64,000 bases of DNA from Doris montereyensis (Eukaryota > Mollusca > Gastropoda > Nudibranchia > Dorididae): the NCBI GenBank assembly GCA_037039925.1, contig JAXRKP010002068.1, positions 5,001 through 69,000 on the forward strand. The letters run 5' to 3'. A program made the translations under genes and the position numbers. The notes beneath the pieces were generated by a model. The model worked only from the letters and a program-made list of their open reading frames with translations. It had not been told where the DNA came from and did not search any database. Shown here one piece after another: positions 35,748-45,620 of this stretch. Numbering within the stretch: the stretch's first letter is position 1; every line of letters begins with the position of its first letter.

Positions 35748-36354
35748 TCAGTCTTTCTCATGCTCTTCATTGCCCCCCCCCAGAACAGCTTTTGAATTCC
35801 TTGATAGCTTTCTTGGTCTTTGTCCAAACTCTTCCCATTGTTCCTGTTTTGCTTTCCTCACTTCCTCTTTGGCGATAGTTATTTTATTCACGTAATCTAT
35901 CCTATCATCTGGTCTCTTTGTTTGCAGATATTTCTTCCAGGGCATCCTTCTTTTCCATGATCTTAGTTTTAACATTCTCATTCCACCATGCTGTTCATTT
36001 AATTTGTTTCCTACCACAGACCTCTTTATTACAACTTAGGAGCGTTTCTTTATACAATTGCCACTTTTCTTCTATTGTGCTATCATTCAGATCCATCTGT
36101 CTTTCACTGATAAATCTTTTTATCCTAGATTGATATACGTGTTTCACTACTGGTTTATTTAGTTCTTCCATTTTGAGTTTAGTAGCTTTCTTCTCTTTCC
36201 TTTTCTGTTTGTTTTCTTCAGTCAGAACTCTCATTTTGGCACTCACTAGGTGATGATCACTAAATATTTCTGCTCCTCTGTTTACTCTTGCATCCAATGT
36301 ACTGTAAAAAAAGGAGCTGCTAACTATTATGTAGTCTATCACACCTGTCTTCAT
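35748..36354 (-). pseudogene. RTE-like LINE linker between endonuclease and RT (copy C)
   Basis: Two overlapping open frames of 119 and 89 codons give the end of the endonuclease (VIDYIIVSSS, then SDHH). They continue into a basic, probably coiled linker (TEENKQKRKEKKATKLKMEE, SRIKRFISERQMDLNDSTIE and KKYLQTKRPDDRIDYVNKIT). The linker is conserved in copies F, G and I, so it is part of the family ORF. Confidence 0.8.
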
Positions 36355-36960
36355 TTACTCTTGTATATTTGTGGATATCTTTATGAGGAAAAAAATGTGT
36401 TGGCTATTTTCATGTTATTCTTTAGGCAAAAATCTATTAGTCTCTCCATTTGGAGAAGTTATTGTCTCTCCTTCTTTACCTATTACTCCTCCTGATGTTT
36501 CTATATTGTTGCCTACTCTAGCGTTTAAACCTCCTAAAACCGATTAGTTCCTGTTCGTGTTAAAGATTCTCTGCAACTATTTATAAATCGTTTTCGAAGG
36601 TATCTTTTTTTCTTTAGTGGCGTCTTCGTTTGGTCCATAAGCTATTAATACTTTAATTTCTCATCCTTTTGTTTTAATATTCAACTCTAATAGCCATGGG
36701 CTTATAAATTTCCATCTTTCGAGTAGATTGTCATGCCTTTTATGCACTATAAGACCTACTCCTGTTCTAGCTATCTCTGACATCTACTCCTAAGAAGATT
36801 AAAATATGCTTTGGTCGTATATTTTCTATTCCTTGTCCTTATTTCTTTGTTTCTGTAATTGCCAAAATGTCTACTTTGAATTTTTCCATTTCTTCAACTA
36901 ATTCTAACTCTTTTCCATTTATTCCCCTCACATTCCATGTTCCAAAAATTACAGTCCGTG
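36245..36960 (-). pseudogene. RTE-like LINE endonuclease (copy C)
   Basis: The minus strand contains the EKFKVDILAITETK-type start near 36890, the LVHKRH segment, a YGPNEDATKE segment near 36620 and SDHHLVSAKMR near 36245-36270. The last is the conserved C-terminal histidine motif of AP-type LINE endonucleases. Several stops and shifts break it. Similar remnants occur in copies B, F, G and I. Confidence 0.75.
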
Positions 36961-37370
36961 TTCGTTTCCATTTTCATCGTTGAAAGGTCCAGCCGGTTAT
37001 ATTATATTTATTTTCTGCATCAGTTAAGTTTCGGATAAGCAGGGGAATAGCCCACTGGACCTTAGGTAGGTGGTGCGGCTGCCACCTTGAGAACCCATAC
37101 CAGGCCTTGTTGTTTTATGTCAGGGTTAACTCCCTTAGCCTTTATTCATTCAAGACCAGCATGCAAAGCAGCAGGTTGCTATTTTCTGTCCGGGTTAACT
37201 CCCTTAGCCTTTGGTCAATCAAGACCGACTTGCAGGACAGCAGGTTGTATTCTGTAGGGTTAACTGCATTAACCTTTGGTCAGCCAAGACCGACCTGCAA
37301 GGCAGCAGGAGACTCGTGGATGGCGAGATCATCTACACCCGGTACAGATGCTTACCTGTCAACTGCCCGG

Positions 37371-38842
37371 AAGAAAGCTATCAAGGAAATCAAAAGCTGT
37401 CTGGGGGGCAATGAAGAGCATGAGAAATACTAAAGCATGTCCAATACGACAAGTTAAGAATGCCAAAAGGGAGAAATAATGAAAGAAGACAGCCAAATCA
37501 CAGAAACATGGAAAAAGCATTTTTACCAATTACATAATCCCTCAAGAACGCATGAAAGAAGGAGTAAAGATCAATTAGTAAGAGTAACACGTAATCCAGA
37601 GGAGACAGCTGAAGATGTAGATATATCAATGGAAGAAATCCAAACAGCTATAAGAAAAGTGAAATTAGGAAAAACAACAGGAGCAGATCAAGAAATGATT
37701 AAAAACCAAAGCAGATAGGCAGACAAACTACAACATGCAATATGCCAACAAGCATGGAAGTCCAAACAGGTGCCAGGCGACTGGAAAAAGGGAACGGTAG
37801 AACCAATACGTAAGAAAGTATCAACTATTGAATGCTCAAACTATAGAGGATATCACTACTTGGCGTTCCATGAAAAGTATATGCCAAGATAGTGGAAATG
37901 AGACTAGGGAAAAGAGAAGAGGATCAGATTGAAGAGTATCAGAGTGGATTTAGACCAGGAAGAAGTGTACAAGACCACATTTTACAATTAGACAAATAAT
38001 AAAACAATTTCTTTGAGAGGAACATTGACTTACACCTGTGTTTTAAAGATCTAGAAAAGGCGTTTGACACTGTGAGGAGGGACGAACTATGACATTCCTT
38101 AAAAGAACACAATGTAGAGCAAAATTTAATAGAAACCATTAAACGTTTTTACAATAAACCAACATGTGCGGGGAGAGTAGCTGGAAACATATCTGCAGAA
38201 TTTGATGTAGATATAGGCGTAATACAGGGTTGTAGCCTGTCCTCTTTTGTTTATCACATTTATGGATTCAGTCGCAAAGGCATTCTCAAATATAAAAAAA
38301 TGAATGTAGGTATGTCGAAGCTCAAACCATTAAAGGTATCATTTGCCGATGATTTAGTTTTGTTTGGAAAAACAGAATATGACCTTCAGTCGAATATCAA
38401 CATAATTATGAATGAACTAAATAAAAGAGGAGTGAGAGTGAATGCAAAGAAAACCAAAACAATGCTAGTAACTAGGAAGCTAAAATACAAATTTTAAATT
38501 GGGCAGGGATAATTTAGAACAAATTCAAAGCTACAATTATCTAGGAGTAATGATTAACTCAGAGGGAAAACTAAGAAAAGAAATCAGCCAGGGGATCCAA
38601 AAAGGCAAGTGCAATATATATAACCATCTAGGAAAGGCATTTGTAGGTAAGCAAGAATTGTCAACAAAACCAAAATGACAGTATACAACACCGTTTATTG
38701 TCCTACTTTCCTCTATGGCAGCGAAACCTGGACCTTAGACAGTAGAGCATGCAATAGAGTACAGGCAGCCGAAATGAAATATCTAAGAAGAATACTGCAG
38801 TAGGGAAAGGTAAAAGAGACAAAATCAGAAACACAACACTAT
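37371..38842 (+). mobile_element. RTE-like LINE copy B/D, middle segment (D1)
   Basis: The segment resumes element B/D in the linker (AAGAAAGCTATCAAGG) immediately after the 5' end of antisense copy C. It runs through the RT to the C-terminal region and is then interrupted at about 38842 by a CR1/L2-like fragment. The spacing and orientation match a single 3.3-kb element once the nested copies are removed. Confidence 0.85.
37479..38497 (+). pseudogene. RTE-like LINE reverse transcriptase (copy D)
   Basis: Open frames at 37479-37718 (NPEETAEDVDISMEEIQTAI, KLGKTTGADQ) and 38300-38497 (SFADDLVLFGKTE, NAKKTKTMLVTRKLK) bracket the RT. Between them the palm motifs (FDTVRRDEL, MTFLKRTQ-type region) are in shifted frames with stops. 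The catalytic FADD is intact at about 38341-38352. Confidence 0.8.
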
Positions 38843-38852
38843 TCAACCCCAT

Positions 38853-39404
38853 TTGATTATTACAAAATTGCATGAAATGAACGTAAACAAATATATTATG
38901 GCTTGGATTTTTGACTTTTTGACTTGCAGACCACAATATATAAAAATGAAAAATGTTATATGTAAAAAATTAATGTTAACAGCACATTCATTGATGAAGT
39001 CTTATCTAATGTCCTTTACACTAATACATGAGCACCCCAGGGGGCTGTGTTGTCACCTTTTTGTATTTACAGCATATACACATAACTGTCAGACATCAAA
39101 TTCATGTAAAACACGTCTTATCAAATTCGCAGCTGATGCCACAATTCAAGGCCTACTATCAGATAACGAAAATGAGTATAGGAATGATGTAAATTGGTTT
39201 GTTAAGTGGTGTGAAGACCATTTCCTATTCTTAAATGTCAAAAAAACAAAAGAAATGACAATTGATTTTCGGAATAAAAAAGACCCACTTGACTCTATAC
39301 TTATTAATGGTGAAAAGGTAGAGGAAGTAGAACAATATAAATATCTAGGTGTAACTATAGATAATCAGCTTAACTGGAAAAAGCCATTCAAATATTGTAC
39401 ATAA
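38853..39404 (+). pseudogene. CR1/L2-like LINE reverse transcriptase (partial)
   Basis: This 183-codon frame starts at MIITKLHEMNVNKYIMAWIF, the usual RT palm region of CR1/L2-type elements. It passes the catalytic box (FAADAT, where FADD would be expected) and continues with VNWFVKWCEDHFLFLNVKKT and YKYLGVTIDNQLNW. The first catalytic aspartate is replaced by alanine, so this copy is dead. A second frame at 39455-39784 gives the C-terminal part, with IIKKAEKICKATF. Confidence 0.8.
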
Positions 39405-39962
39405 AAAGTTAAATTCCAGGCTTTACTTTTTGCGTAAATTGAAATAGTTCCATATTGACAACATGCTTTTGGTGCTATTTTACCAATCTATGCTCAAAAA
39501 GTATCATCTGTTTTTCATTGACTTGTTGGGGTGGGAATACAAGGAACAATAGTAAGAGGAAAATGAATAGTATCATTAAGAAAGCGGAAAAGATTTGTAA
39601 AGCAACCTTCCTTGATTGTGATTGCCTTTTTATAACAGTTTGTCAAGGAAACATTTTGTCCATAAAAAAGACATGTCCCATCCCCTTTTTGACCAAATTC
39701 GTTTCTCAAATAGATCAAAACGCCCCTTCGTTTAAGATGCAAACGCGAAAGATACAAGAATTCATTTATGCCAACATTTATTAGGCTCTTGTAGAGAGTT
39801 TCGTCTATGCAAATCATTATTCTGTTTTGTGTTAATAGTAATGCCAATATTGACTTTTCACAATATTCTGTTTTGTTTTATTCCAATTGATATTGTCTCT
39901 GTTATATTTACACATTATCGATATAATATTATATGTGGCTGTATGTATATTGGCATATATAT

Positions 39963-40035
39963 ATCGATGTATATATATATATATATATATATAGATATAT
40001 ATATCAATGTATGGCTATATATATTATATATATAT

Positions 40036-40066
<31 letters not shown>

Positions 40067-40067
40067 G

Positions 40068-40157
<90 letters not shown>

Positions 40158-40158
40158 C
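39963..40158. repeat. (TA)n/(TG)n microsatellite
   Basis: About 195 bp of mostly TA dinucleotides with GAT/CAA interruptions ends in a perfect (TG)n run at 40135-40158. It lies in the 3' UTR of the CR1/L2-like fragment. Open frames across it are artefacts. Confidence 0.97.
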
Positions 40159-40256
40159 AGGGTGTATAAATTGTTTTTGGTTTTTCTTGTTTCTGTAACC
40201 GACAAAACGATGTGCCTACTTGGACAATAAAAAGTATTCAATTGAATTGAATTGAA

Positions 40257-40569
40257 TAAAAGATCAAACCAAAGCAGATGGCATAAAAACTAAGATAGAA
40301 ATAAATTAATTGAGATGGTTTGGGCCTGTAAACAGAATGAATGACAATAGAATAGCTAAATACAGTGCTAAAGCCCAAGGTAAAAGACCAAAAGGCAGAC
40401 CTCGGACAAAGTGGGAAGAAGACATAAAATAGGTATTGAAGAACAGAAATTTTACTTTTTGGAAGTAAACAGAAAATGCCAGGACAGGACATCCTGGAGA
40501 AAGATCATCTTGGGCATCTGAACCCATACACCGAAAGGTAGAGTAGGAACTGATAATGAAAGAAAGAAA
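40257..40569 (+). mobile_element. RTE-like LINE copy B/D, 3' segment (D2)
   Basis: This is the continuation of B/D after the CR1/L2-like insertion. It encodes the family C-terminus (KADGIKTKIEIN, WFGPVNRMNDNRIAK; stops present) and ends with the 3' UTR CACCGAAAGGTAGAGTAGGA and a short GAAAGAAAG tail. GGGAAGAGGTTA (40570-40581) follows directly as the right target-site duplication. Confidence 0.9.
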
Positions 40570-40581
40570 GGGAAGAGGTTA

Positions 40582-40793
40582 GGCCTATAATTGGGTCTTA
40601 TCTTCAAACTAAGTAACAACAAACACAACCCAAACGATTACAAACTAACAAAACGAAAGAGTATATTACCAAACAAGAATGGGAATGTAAATACATGTAT
40701 TGGGTTGTGGTCGTTGAATCCGTCAAAATGGACCTTCGCCAAAATACACGATTTTTTTGTCACCCAAGGACCGTGCATTTTGGCGGAGATTAT
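40582..40793 (+). mobile_element. Right arm of the unclassified inserted block
   Basis: The sequence ends with CGCCAAAATACACGATTTTT (40737-40756) and the inverted CGTGCATTTTGGCGG (40772-40786), the counterparts of the motifs at 32150-32235. At 40794 RTE-like copy A/E resumes with TATAACCGTCTAGGAAAGGC. The left and right arms together are about 775 bp. Confidence 0.5.
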
Positions 40794-41322
40794 TGTATAA
40801 CCGTCTAGGAAAGGCATTTATAGGTAATCAAGAATTATCAACAAAAACCAAAATGATAGTATACAACACATTTTATTGTCCTACTCTCCTCTATGGCAAG
40901 GAAACCTGGACCTTACACAGTAAAGTATACAGTAGAGTACAGGCAGCTGAAATGAAATATCTAAGAAGAGTAGTAGGGAAAACTAAAAGAGACAAAATCA
41001 GAAACACAACAACAAGAGATCAAACCAAAGCAGATGGCATAAAAACCAAGATAGAAATGAATCAACTAAAATGGTTTTGGACATGTAAACAGAATGAACG
41101 ACAATATAATAGCTAAGTCAATATACAGAGCTAAAGCCCAAGGTAAAAGACCAAAAGGCAGAACTCGGAGAAAGTGAGAAGAAGATTTAAAAGAGACATT
41201 AAAGCAAAGATTTTTGGAAAGTATCAGAAAAGGCCAGTACAGGGCAGCCTGGAGAAAGATCATCGAGCATCTGAACCCATACCCCGGAAGGTAGAATGGG
41301 AACAGACAAAGAAAGAAAGAAA
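40794..41322 (+). mobile_element. RTE-like LINE copy A/E, 3' segment (E)
   Basis: The segment starts exactly where segment A stopped relative to the family sequence. It runs through the C-terminal coding region to the 3' UTR and a GAAAGAAAGAAA tail, then meets GTAATTTACA at 41323. Together with A it forms one element with matching target-site duplications. Confidence 0.9.
40850..41280 (+). pseudogene. RTE-like LINE ORF, C-terminal domain (copy E)
   Basis: The frame contains LLYGKETWTLHSKVYSRVQA, AEMKYLRRVVGKTKRDKIRN and KADGIKTKIEMNQLKWF. This is the conserved C-terminal block that follows the RT in all copies here. The remaining basic tail (RRAKGKRPKGR-type) is out of frame. The function of this domain is not established; it may bind template RNA. 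Confidence 0.8.
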
Positions 41323-41332
41323 GTAATTTACA
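41323..41332 (+). repeat. Target-site duplication GTAATTTACA (right)
   Basis: Right partner of 31091-31100. After it the Tx1-type LINE continues. Confidence 0.9.
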
Positions 41333-41640
41333 TGTTGAATCAGTATAACACCTACTTTGGGATTGCATACATGTAAAACAGGTCTGGAACGAAATTGAAA
41401 GACATATTAACGACAATTGTCCACTCATGTCAACTTTAAAGCTTGTCTCTAAATTACGTCCTACTCGGGATAGCGGATAATGAAAGTCATAACAGCTGGA
41501 TTTTTCGTTTTATAATTATATTAACAAAATTCGTCATGTATAAAAATAACGTCAACAATAAACTGCCTAAAATGATCCACTTTAAAAAGAATATTTATAC
41601 TCTAGATATTGTGTAGAAAAATGGATCAGTTTTAAACCAA
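41333..41640 (+). pseudogene. Tx1/L1-type LINE ORF2 C-terminus
   Basis: Across the duplicated GTAATTTACA the frame reads FCNLHVESV, a stop, then HLLWDCIHVKQVWNEIERHI and later NNKLPKMIHFKKNIYTLEI. The C-x2-H...H-x3-W-x-C arrangement is the cysteine/histidine motif near the C-terminus of L1/Tx1 ORF2. Several stops are present. Joining it to 30719-31090 is supported by the target-site duplication. Confidence 0.78.
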
Positions 41641-42127
41641 ATAGATTTGAAATCTTTGTATTGAAATGGGAACCTGATATGTTTTTGTTTCGATCCCTGG
41701 TACATGTAGTTGATTGAAATCTTTGGTTTTCTGTTTCCACCTAGCGTTGATTTAGAATAGCCTTACCCTTTTATTTAATTATTTTTTTATTTTTTTAGGG
41801 GGGGGAGGGATGGATTATTTCGTTATGCTCTGTTTTGTTTATTGTCTATGCTTGTCTGTGTCGTTATTAAGCGATCAGTTTATACTGTTACAGTTATTGT
41901 TAGTATGATTTATTTCGTATTATTTTTGTTCTCGATAATCTTTTGTTTTAACTTATGACCTATTGTGTTTCTTTTGTCTTTTTTTCATTTAATACGTCTT
42001 GCTGACATCAAACACTTTTCGTTCTCTATTTCATTTTAAATCGATTGTAACTATTGATTTTGCGTTTTCGCTTTTGTAAAAATGTCTGAAAATTTCACTT
42101 TAAAAAGGTAAATAAATAAATAAAAAT
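41333..42127 (+). mobile_element. Tx1/L1-type LINE, 3' segment of the split element
   Basis: This segment continues the element left at 31090. The last part of ORF2 lies at 41333-41640. An A/T-rich 3' UTR of about 470 bp follows, then a GGTAAATAAATAAATAAAAA tail at 42108-42126. The tail gives the natural 3' end of the outermost element of the stack. Confidence 0.82.
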
Positions 42128-42219
42128 GTCGAATGTGCATGCCCGACAGGTTGAAAAAACCGGGTTCTTTTAAGGTAAATCCCCCTCCGCCCCCGCTCGT
42201 GTGTCACTTTCCTCCATCC

Positions 42220-43350
42220 CACCCTCTTATCTGAAATTTTCCTCCATCTCACCCTCTTCTGTGCCACTTTCCTGCCTCTTATCCTCTTCTATGCAAAAAT
42301 TGCTTTCATCCATCTTACCCTATTCTATGCCGCTTTCATCCATCTCACCTTCTTATCTGCCACGTTCCTCCATCTTACTCTCTTCTGTGCTACTTTCCTC
42401 CATCTTACTCTCTTCTGTGACACTTTCCTGCCTCTTATCCTCTTCTATGCCGCTTTCATCCATCTCACCTTCTTCTGTACCACTTCCATCCATCTCACCT
42501 TCTTATCTGCCACGTTCCTCCATCTCACCCTCTTCTGTGCTACTTTCATCCATCTTACCTTCTTATCTGCCACGTTCCTCCATCTCACCCTCTTCTGTGC
42601 TACTTTCATCCATCTTACCTTCTTATCTGCCACGTTCCTCCATCTCACCTTCTTCTGTACCACTTCCATCAATCTCACCTTCTTATCTGCCACGTTCCTC
42701 CATCTCACCTTCTTCTGTACCACTTCCATCAATCTCACCTTCTTATCTGTCACGTTCATCCATCTCACCTTCTTATCTGCCACGTTCCTCCATCTCACCC
42801 TTTTCTGTGCTACTTTCCTCCATCTTACTCTCTTCTGTGACGCTTTCATCCATCTCACCTTCTTATCTGCCACGTTCCTCCATCTCACCTTCTTCTGTAC
42901 CACTTCCATCCATCTCACCTTCTTATCTGCCACGTTCCTCCACCTCACCCTCTTCTGAGACTTTCCTCCATCTCACCTTCTTATCTGCCACGTTCCTCCA
43001 TCTCACCCTCTTCTGTGCCTGTTTCCTCCATCTCACCTTCTTATCTGCCACGTTCCTCCATCTCACCTTCTTCTGTACCACTTTCCTCCATCTCACCCTC
43101 TTCTGTGCCTGTTTCCTCCATCTCACCCTCTTCTGTACCACTTTCCTCCATCTCACCTTCTTCTGTACCACTTTCCTCCATCTCACCCTCTTCTGTGCCT
43201 GTTTCCTCCATCTCACCCTCTTCTGTGCTACTTTCATCCATCTCACTTTCTTATCTGCCACGTTCCTCCATCTCACCCTCTTCTGCGCAACTTTCCTCCA
43301 TCTCACCCTCTTCTGTGCCTCTTTCCTCCATCTCACCCTCATCTGTCACA
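42220..43350. repeat. 30-bp minisatellite, about 37 copies
   Basis: Units of the form TTCCTCCATCTCACC followed by TTCTTATCTGCCACG or CTCTTCTGTGCCACT repeat every 30 bp. Two or three subtypes alternate. As 30 is a multiple of three, long frames stay open on both strands (407 codons plus, 167 and 139 minus). They encode Ser/Pro, Arg/Lys or Glu decapeptide repeats respectively. There is no single favoured frame and no recognisable flanking gene. Confidence 0.92.
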
Positions 43351-43366
43351 TTTTAATCGGCTTGAC

Positions 43367-43620
43367 CTATGACCATCCACCTCTGCTGCCATGGCTTCCT
43401 CTTCGACAGATCTTTTCCAGGTAATTTTTGGTCGGCCTACTTTTCTCTCTTTGGAGGTTTGAGTCAAGAAATTGTCTGATGATGTTGTCTTGTGGCTTTT
43501 TCAAGGTATGTCCAATCCAGCCCCACTTCCTTTGGGCCATCTTCTGGTTGATGGGATTCTCGTCGGGAATTCTATTTTCTTCCAGACGTCGACATCGGTA
43601 ATATTTTCTGGTCATCGTAC
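43367..43620 (-). pseudogene. RTE/BovB-like LINE, C-terminal remnant (second family)
   Basis: The 82-codon minus frame contains NPINQKMAQRKWGWIGHTLK, then IIRQFLDSNLQREK and NYLEKICRR. This is the RRWxWIGHxLR...ALxWNPQGxRxRGRPxxxW block at the end of many RTE-type LINE proteins. It is clearly a different family from the 3.3-kb element elsewhere in the window (whose equivalent is QLRWFGHVKRM). The same block appears to end at 62815-62995. Confidence 0.75.
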
Positions 43621-43769
43621 CTTGAGGACGAATCGTAGATTCCCTTTACCAACAAGTGAAATTGTCAAGCTTTGGCTTCACAGTCGCCTCATTTTCAAAT
43701 TGGAATTAACTCTCAATTTGTAGAATTGGTAGGAGCTATATACACAATATGTAGATAAAAAACGACAAT

Positions 43770-43880
43770 AAATGACAACTCCACCAATAAAGACATAACA
43801 AACACGTGACATTTCGGATATAACATTTTGTCAGACAACGAACGGGAAATATATAGAACCTAGATCTAAACACTAATTAG
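43770..43880 (-). repeat. Dispersed repeat with hammerhead-like core, copy 1
   Basis: About 110 bp matches 45140-45250 at roughly 85% identity. On the minus strand it reads GTCTGACAAAATG, then ATCCGAAATGTCACGTG. This resembles the CTGANGA...GAAAC core found near the ends of Penelope-like elements, with substitutions. No coding sequence is attached. Confidence 0.5.
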
Positions 43881-44577
43881 GGGGGGGGTGCCTCTGAATT
43901 GATTTTATTTTTGCTTTTGAGTTAAGGTTTTTGATTTTAGTATGTACATGAGTAACTGTTAAAATACAGTTATCCTATATCATTGAAAAGTTTGTAGCGT
44001 CCTTAGTTGCCATAGAAACGGCCGCCATCTTGATTTGGACCCAATTTTCAAAGTCTATCTCCTCCCTTAGTTATGAATAAAATCACTCAAAATCTGAACA
44101 GGTCGTCTTTTTCATTCAATATCTACTGAGCGACGTCGGTTTTTTAAAAATATTTTGGATAGGGTTAATGAATTTTTAAAATCGTGAATGTACAAAAACG
44201 CCATTTTTTATTACAACAAATACTAATTTTTCAAAAAGTTAACAATATATTTATTTTAAAAAACCGATCTCCTTCTATTAACATTGACAAGAGGAACATG
44301 TGTGTCAAATATAATACAAATCGTTTGGTAAATGGCGGAGATAGAATTTTTGTGCGAAAAAAAACTACATTTCGAGAAAAATGTAAGTAAAACAATCAAA
44401 AGAAAATAACACAAAACAAAAGTTTCAAACGAGTTTACTTTGTTATAGCAGCCTCCTTACTCTTTCGACTGTCTCTGGCATTGTTACTAATGTAAAGAGG
44501 ATAATAAATCTAAGTTTAGATGTGTACTGTTATGAAAACATACGTCAAAATTACCAGTTTTTCCCCTCTATATCCTA
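43881..44577. other. Unassigned A/T-rich sequence
   Basis: A G run opens the segment (about 43881-43889). The rest is A/T-rich without a supportable gene. Confidence 0.5.
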
Positions 44578-44675
44578 TGCTTGTGCGTGTGTTTACATAC
44601 TCACTGTCGCGCAACGCCTCTTACATTCCACAGCGATGAGCCGATGCGACTAGCGGTATTGGCAGAAACCAGGTC
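44578..44675 (+). repeat. Inverted repeat, left arm (about 98 bp)
   Basis: GCTTGTGCGTGTGTTTACAT through GGCAGAAACCAGGTCAC matches, in reverse complement, 45357-45457 at about 90% identity. The two arms enclose about 680 bp. They may be the ends of a foldback-type element or two independent copies of a dispersed repeat. Confidence 0.75.
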
Positions 44676-45139
44676 ACCTTGGTGTTGCCACATTTGGCGT
44701 TTAACCGCCAATATACGGGTCATCTTCTCAATCAGTGTTAGCATAATTTACCTCAAAATTTTGATTGTTTTTACCTACCCTCGCCTAAAAACTATTTTGT
44801 AAGAAACAAATTATGAGTCATACGGACTTTTTCAGTCATGAACTTGTAGATAAATGATCGTTCTCCCGAATACGCAAAGAACAGAAAATCAACCTTTTGG
44901 TCCCAAAATTGCCAGTCCAGGTGGCGGCACACACCGCCTCCCTTTAAGGCAGCACACAGTGTGATGTCACCCAAAAAATTTAAAAAAAAGAACAAAAAAA
45001 TCAAATAGAAAACGATGATAATATGAATTAATAGAAGGGAAAATGAAGCTTACTAAGGGAATGAACCGATCATGGGAGATTCCGCTCTAGAAAAATACAA
45101 TAAAAATATGAAAACAAGTTAGTAATAAAAAGCAGGCGA

Positions 45140-45250
45140 AATATGACAATAAGTAATAAAGACAGAACAAACACGTGACGTTTCGGGTATAACCCTCCGT
45201 CAGACAACAAACGAGAAATATCTAGAATCTAGATCTAAGTACTACCTCAG
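45140..45250 (-). repeat. Dispersed repeat with hammerhead-like core, copy 2
   Basis: On the minus strand this copy reads GTCTGACGGAGGGTTATACC then CGAAACGTCACGTG. GGGT and ACCC could pair as a short stem between CTGACGG and GAAAC, as stem II does in hammerhead ribozymes. The expected A after CTGANG is G, so self-cleavage is doubtful. It is the better preserved of the two copies. Confidence 0.5.
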
Positions 45251-45356
45251 ACATCACACAATGTGATGTCAAAAGAAAAACAGAAAGGATGAAGAAAGAA
45301 AGAAAAAGACAGTGCTGATAAGAAACATAGTAGAGGGGGTGTGAAGAATGAGCGAG

Positions 45357-45457
45357 AGTGACCTGGTTTCTGCCAATACCGCTAGTCGCGTCGGCCCATC
45401 GCTGTGGGATGTAAGAGGCGTTGCGTGACAGTGAGTATGTAAACATACGCACAAGCC
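45357..45457 (-). repeat. Inverted repeat, right arm (about 100 bp)
   Basis: Reverse complement of 44578-44675; it contains TGCCAATACCGCTAGTCGCG. A CTCTCGCTCATTCTAGA-like sequence follows it. Confidence 0.75.
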
Positions 45458-45540
45458 CCTCTCGCTCATTCTAGAATGAAATAAAAATATGAAAATAAGT
45501 AAATAATAAAAGGTGAGAAGGAGATAGAGACAAGAGAGAA

Positions 45541-45617
<77 letters not shown>
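45541..45617. repeat. (TA)n microsatellite
   Basis: About 77 bp of nearly pure TA dinucleotides with one phase slip (ATAATA near 45575). Confidence 0.97.

Positions 45618-45620
<3 letters not shown>

Larger units (their letters stand above)
34033..37370 (-). mobile_element. RTE-like LINE copy C, full length, antisense
   Basis: This is a 3.34-kb minus-strand copy. Its 5' end, with three ~69-bp monomers, lies at 37123-37370 and ends with the complement of GGCAGTTGACAGGTAAG. The endonuclease is at about 36245-36960, the linker at 35748-36354, the RT at 34751-35466 and the C-terminus at 34060-34450. It is inserted between the two halves of copy B/D. Unlike its sisters it has no (GAAA)n tail at its 3' end and no visible target-site duplication. 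Confidence 0.88.
38843..40256 (+). mobile_element. CR1/L2-like LINE, 5'-truncated, inserted in copy B/D
   Basis: The host LINE breaks at GAAACACAACA (38842) and resumes at AAAAGATCAAACCAAAGCAG (40257). In between lies an RT-bearing fragment with its own 3' UTR, ending in GGACAATAAAAAGTATTC and an (AATTG)n tail. No clear target-site duplication is visible. A long (TA)n/(TG)n tract has grown inside its 3' UTR. Confidence 0.82.

Noticed and set aside
34033..40569. Twin-priming inversion to explain the head-to-head LINE junction at 37370
   Set aside because: Copy C is a full-length element with its own complete 5' end, and segments B and D share one TSD and one 3.3-kb coordinate system, so nesting explains the arrangement better.
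42201..43424. A 407-codon open frame, the longest in the window
   Set aside because: It is a 30-bp repeat open in several frames on both strands, with no domain, no start context and no flanking exons.
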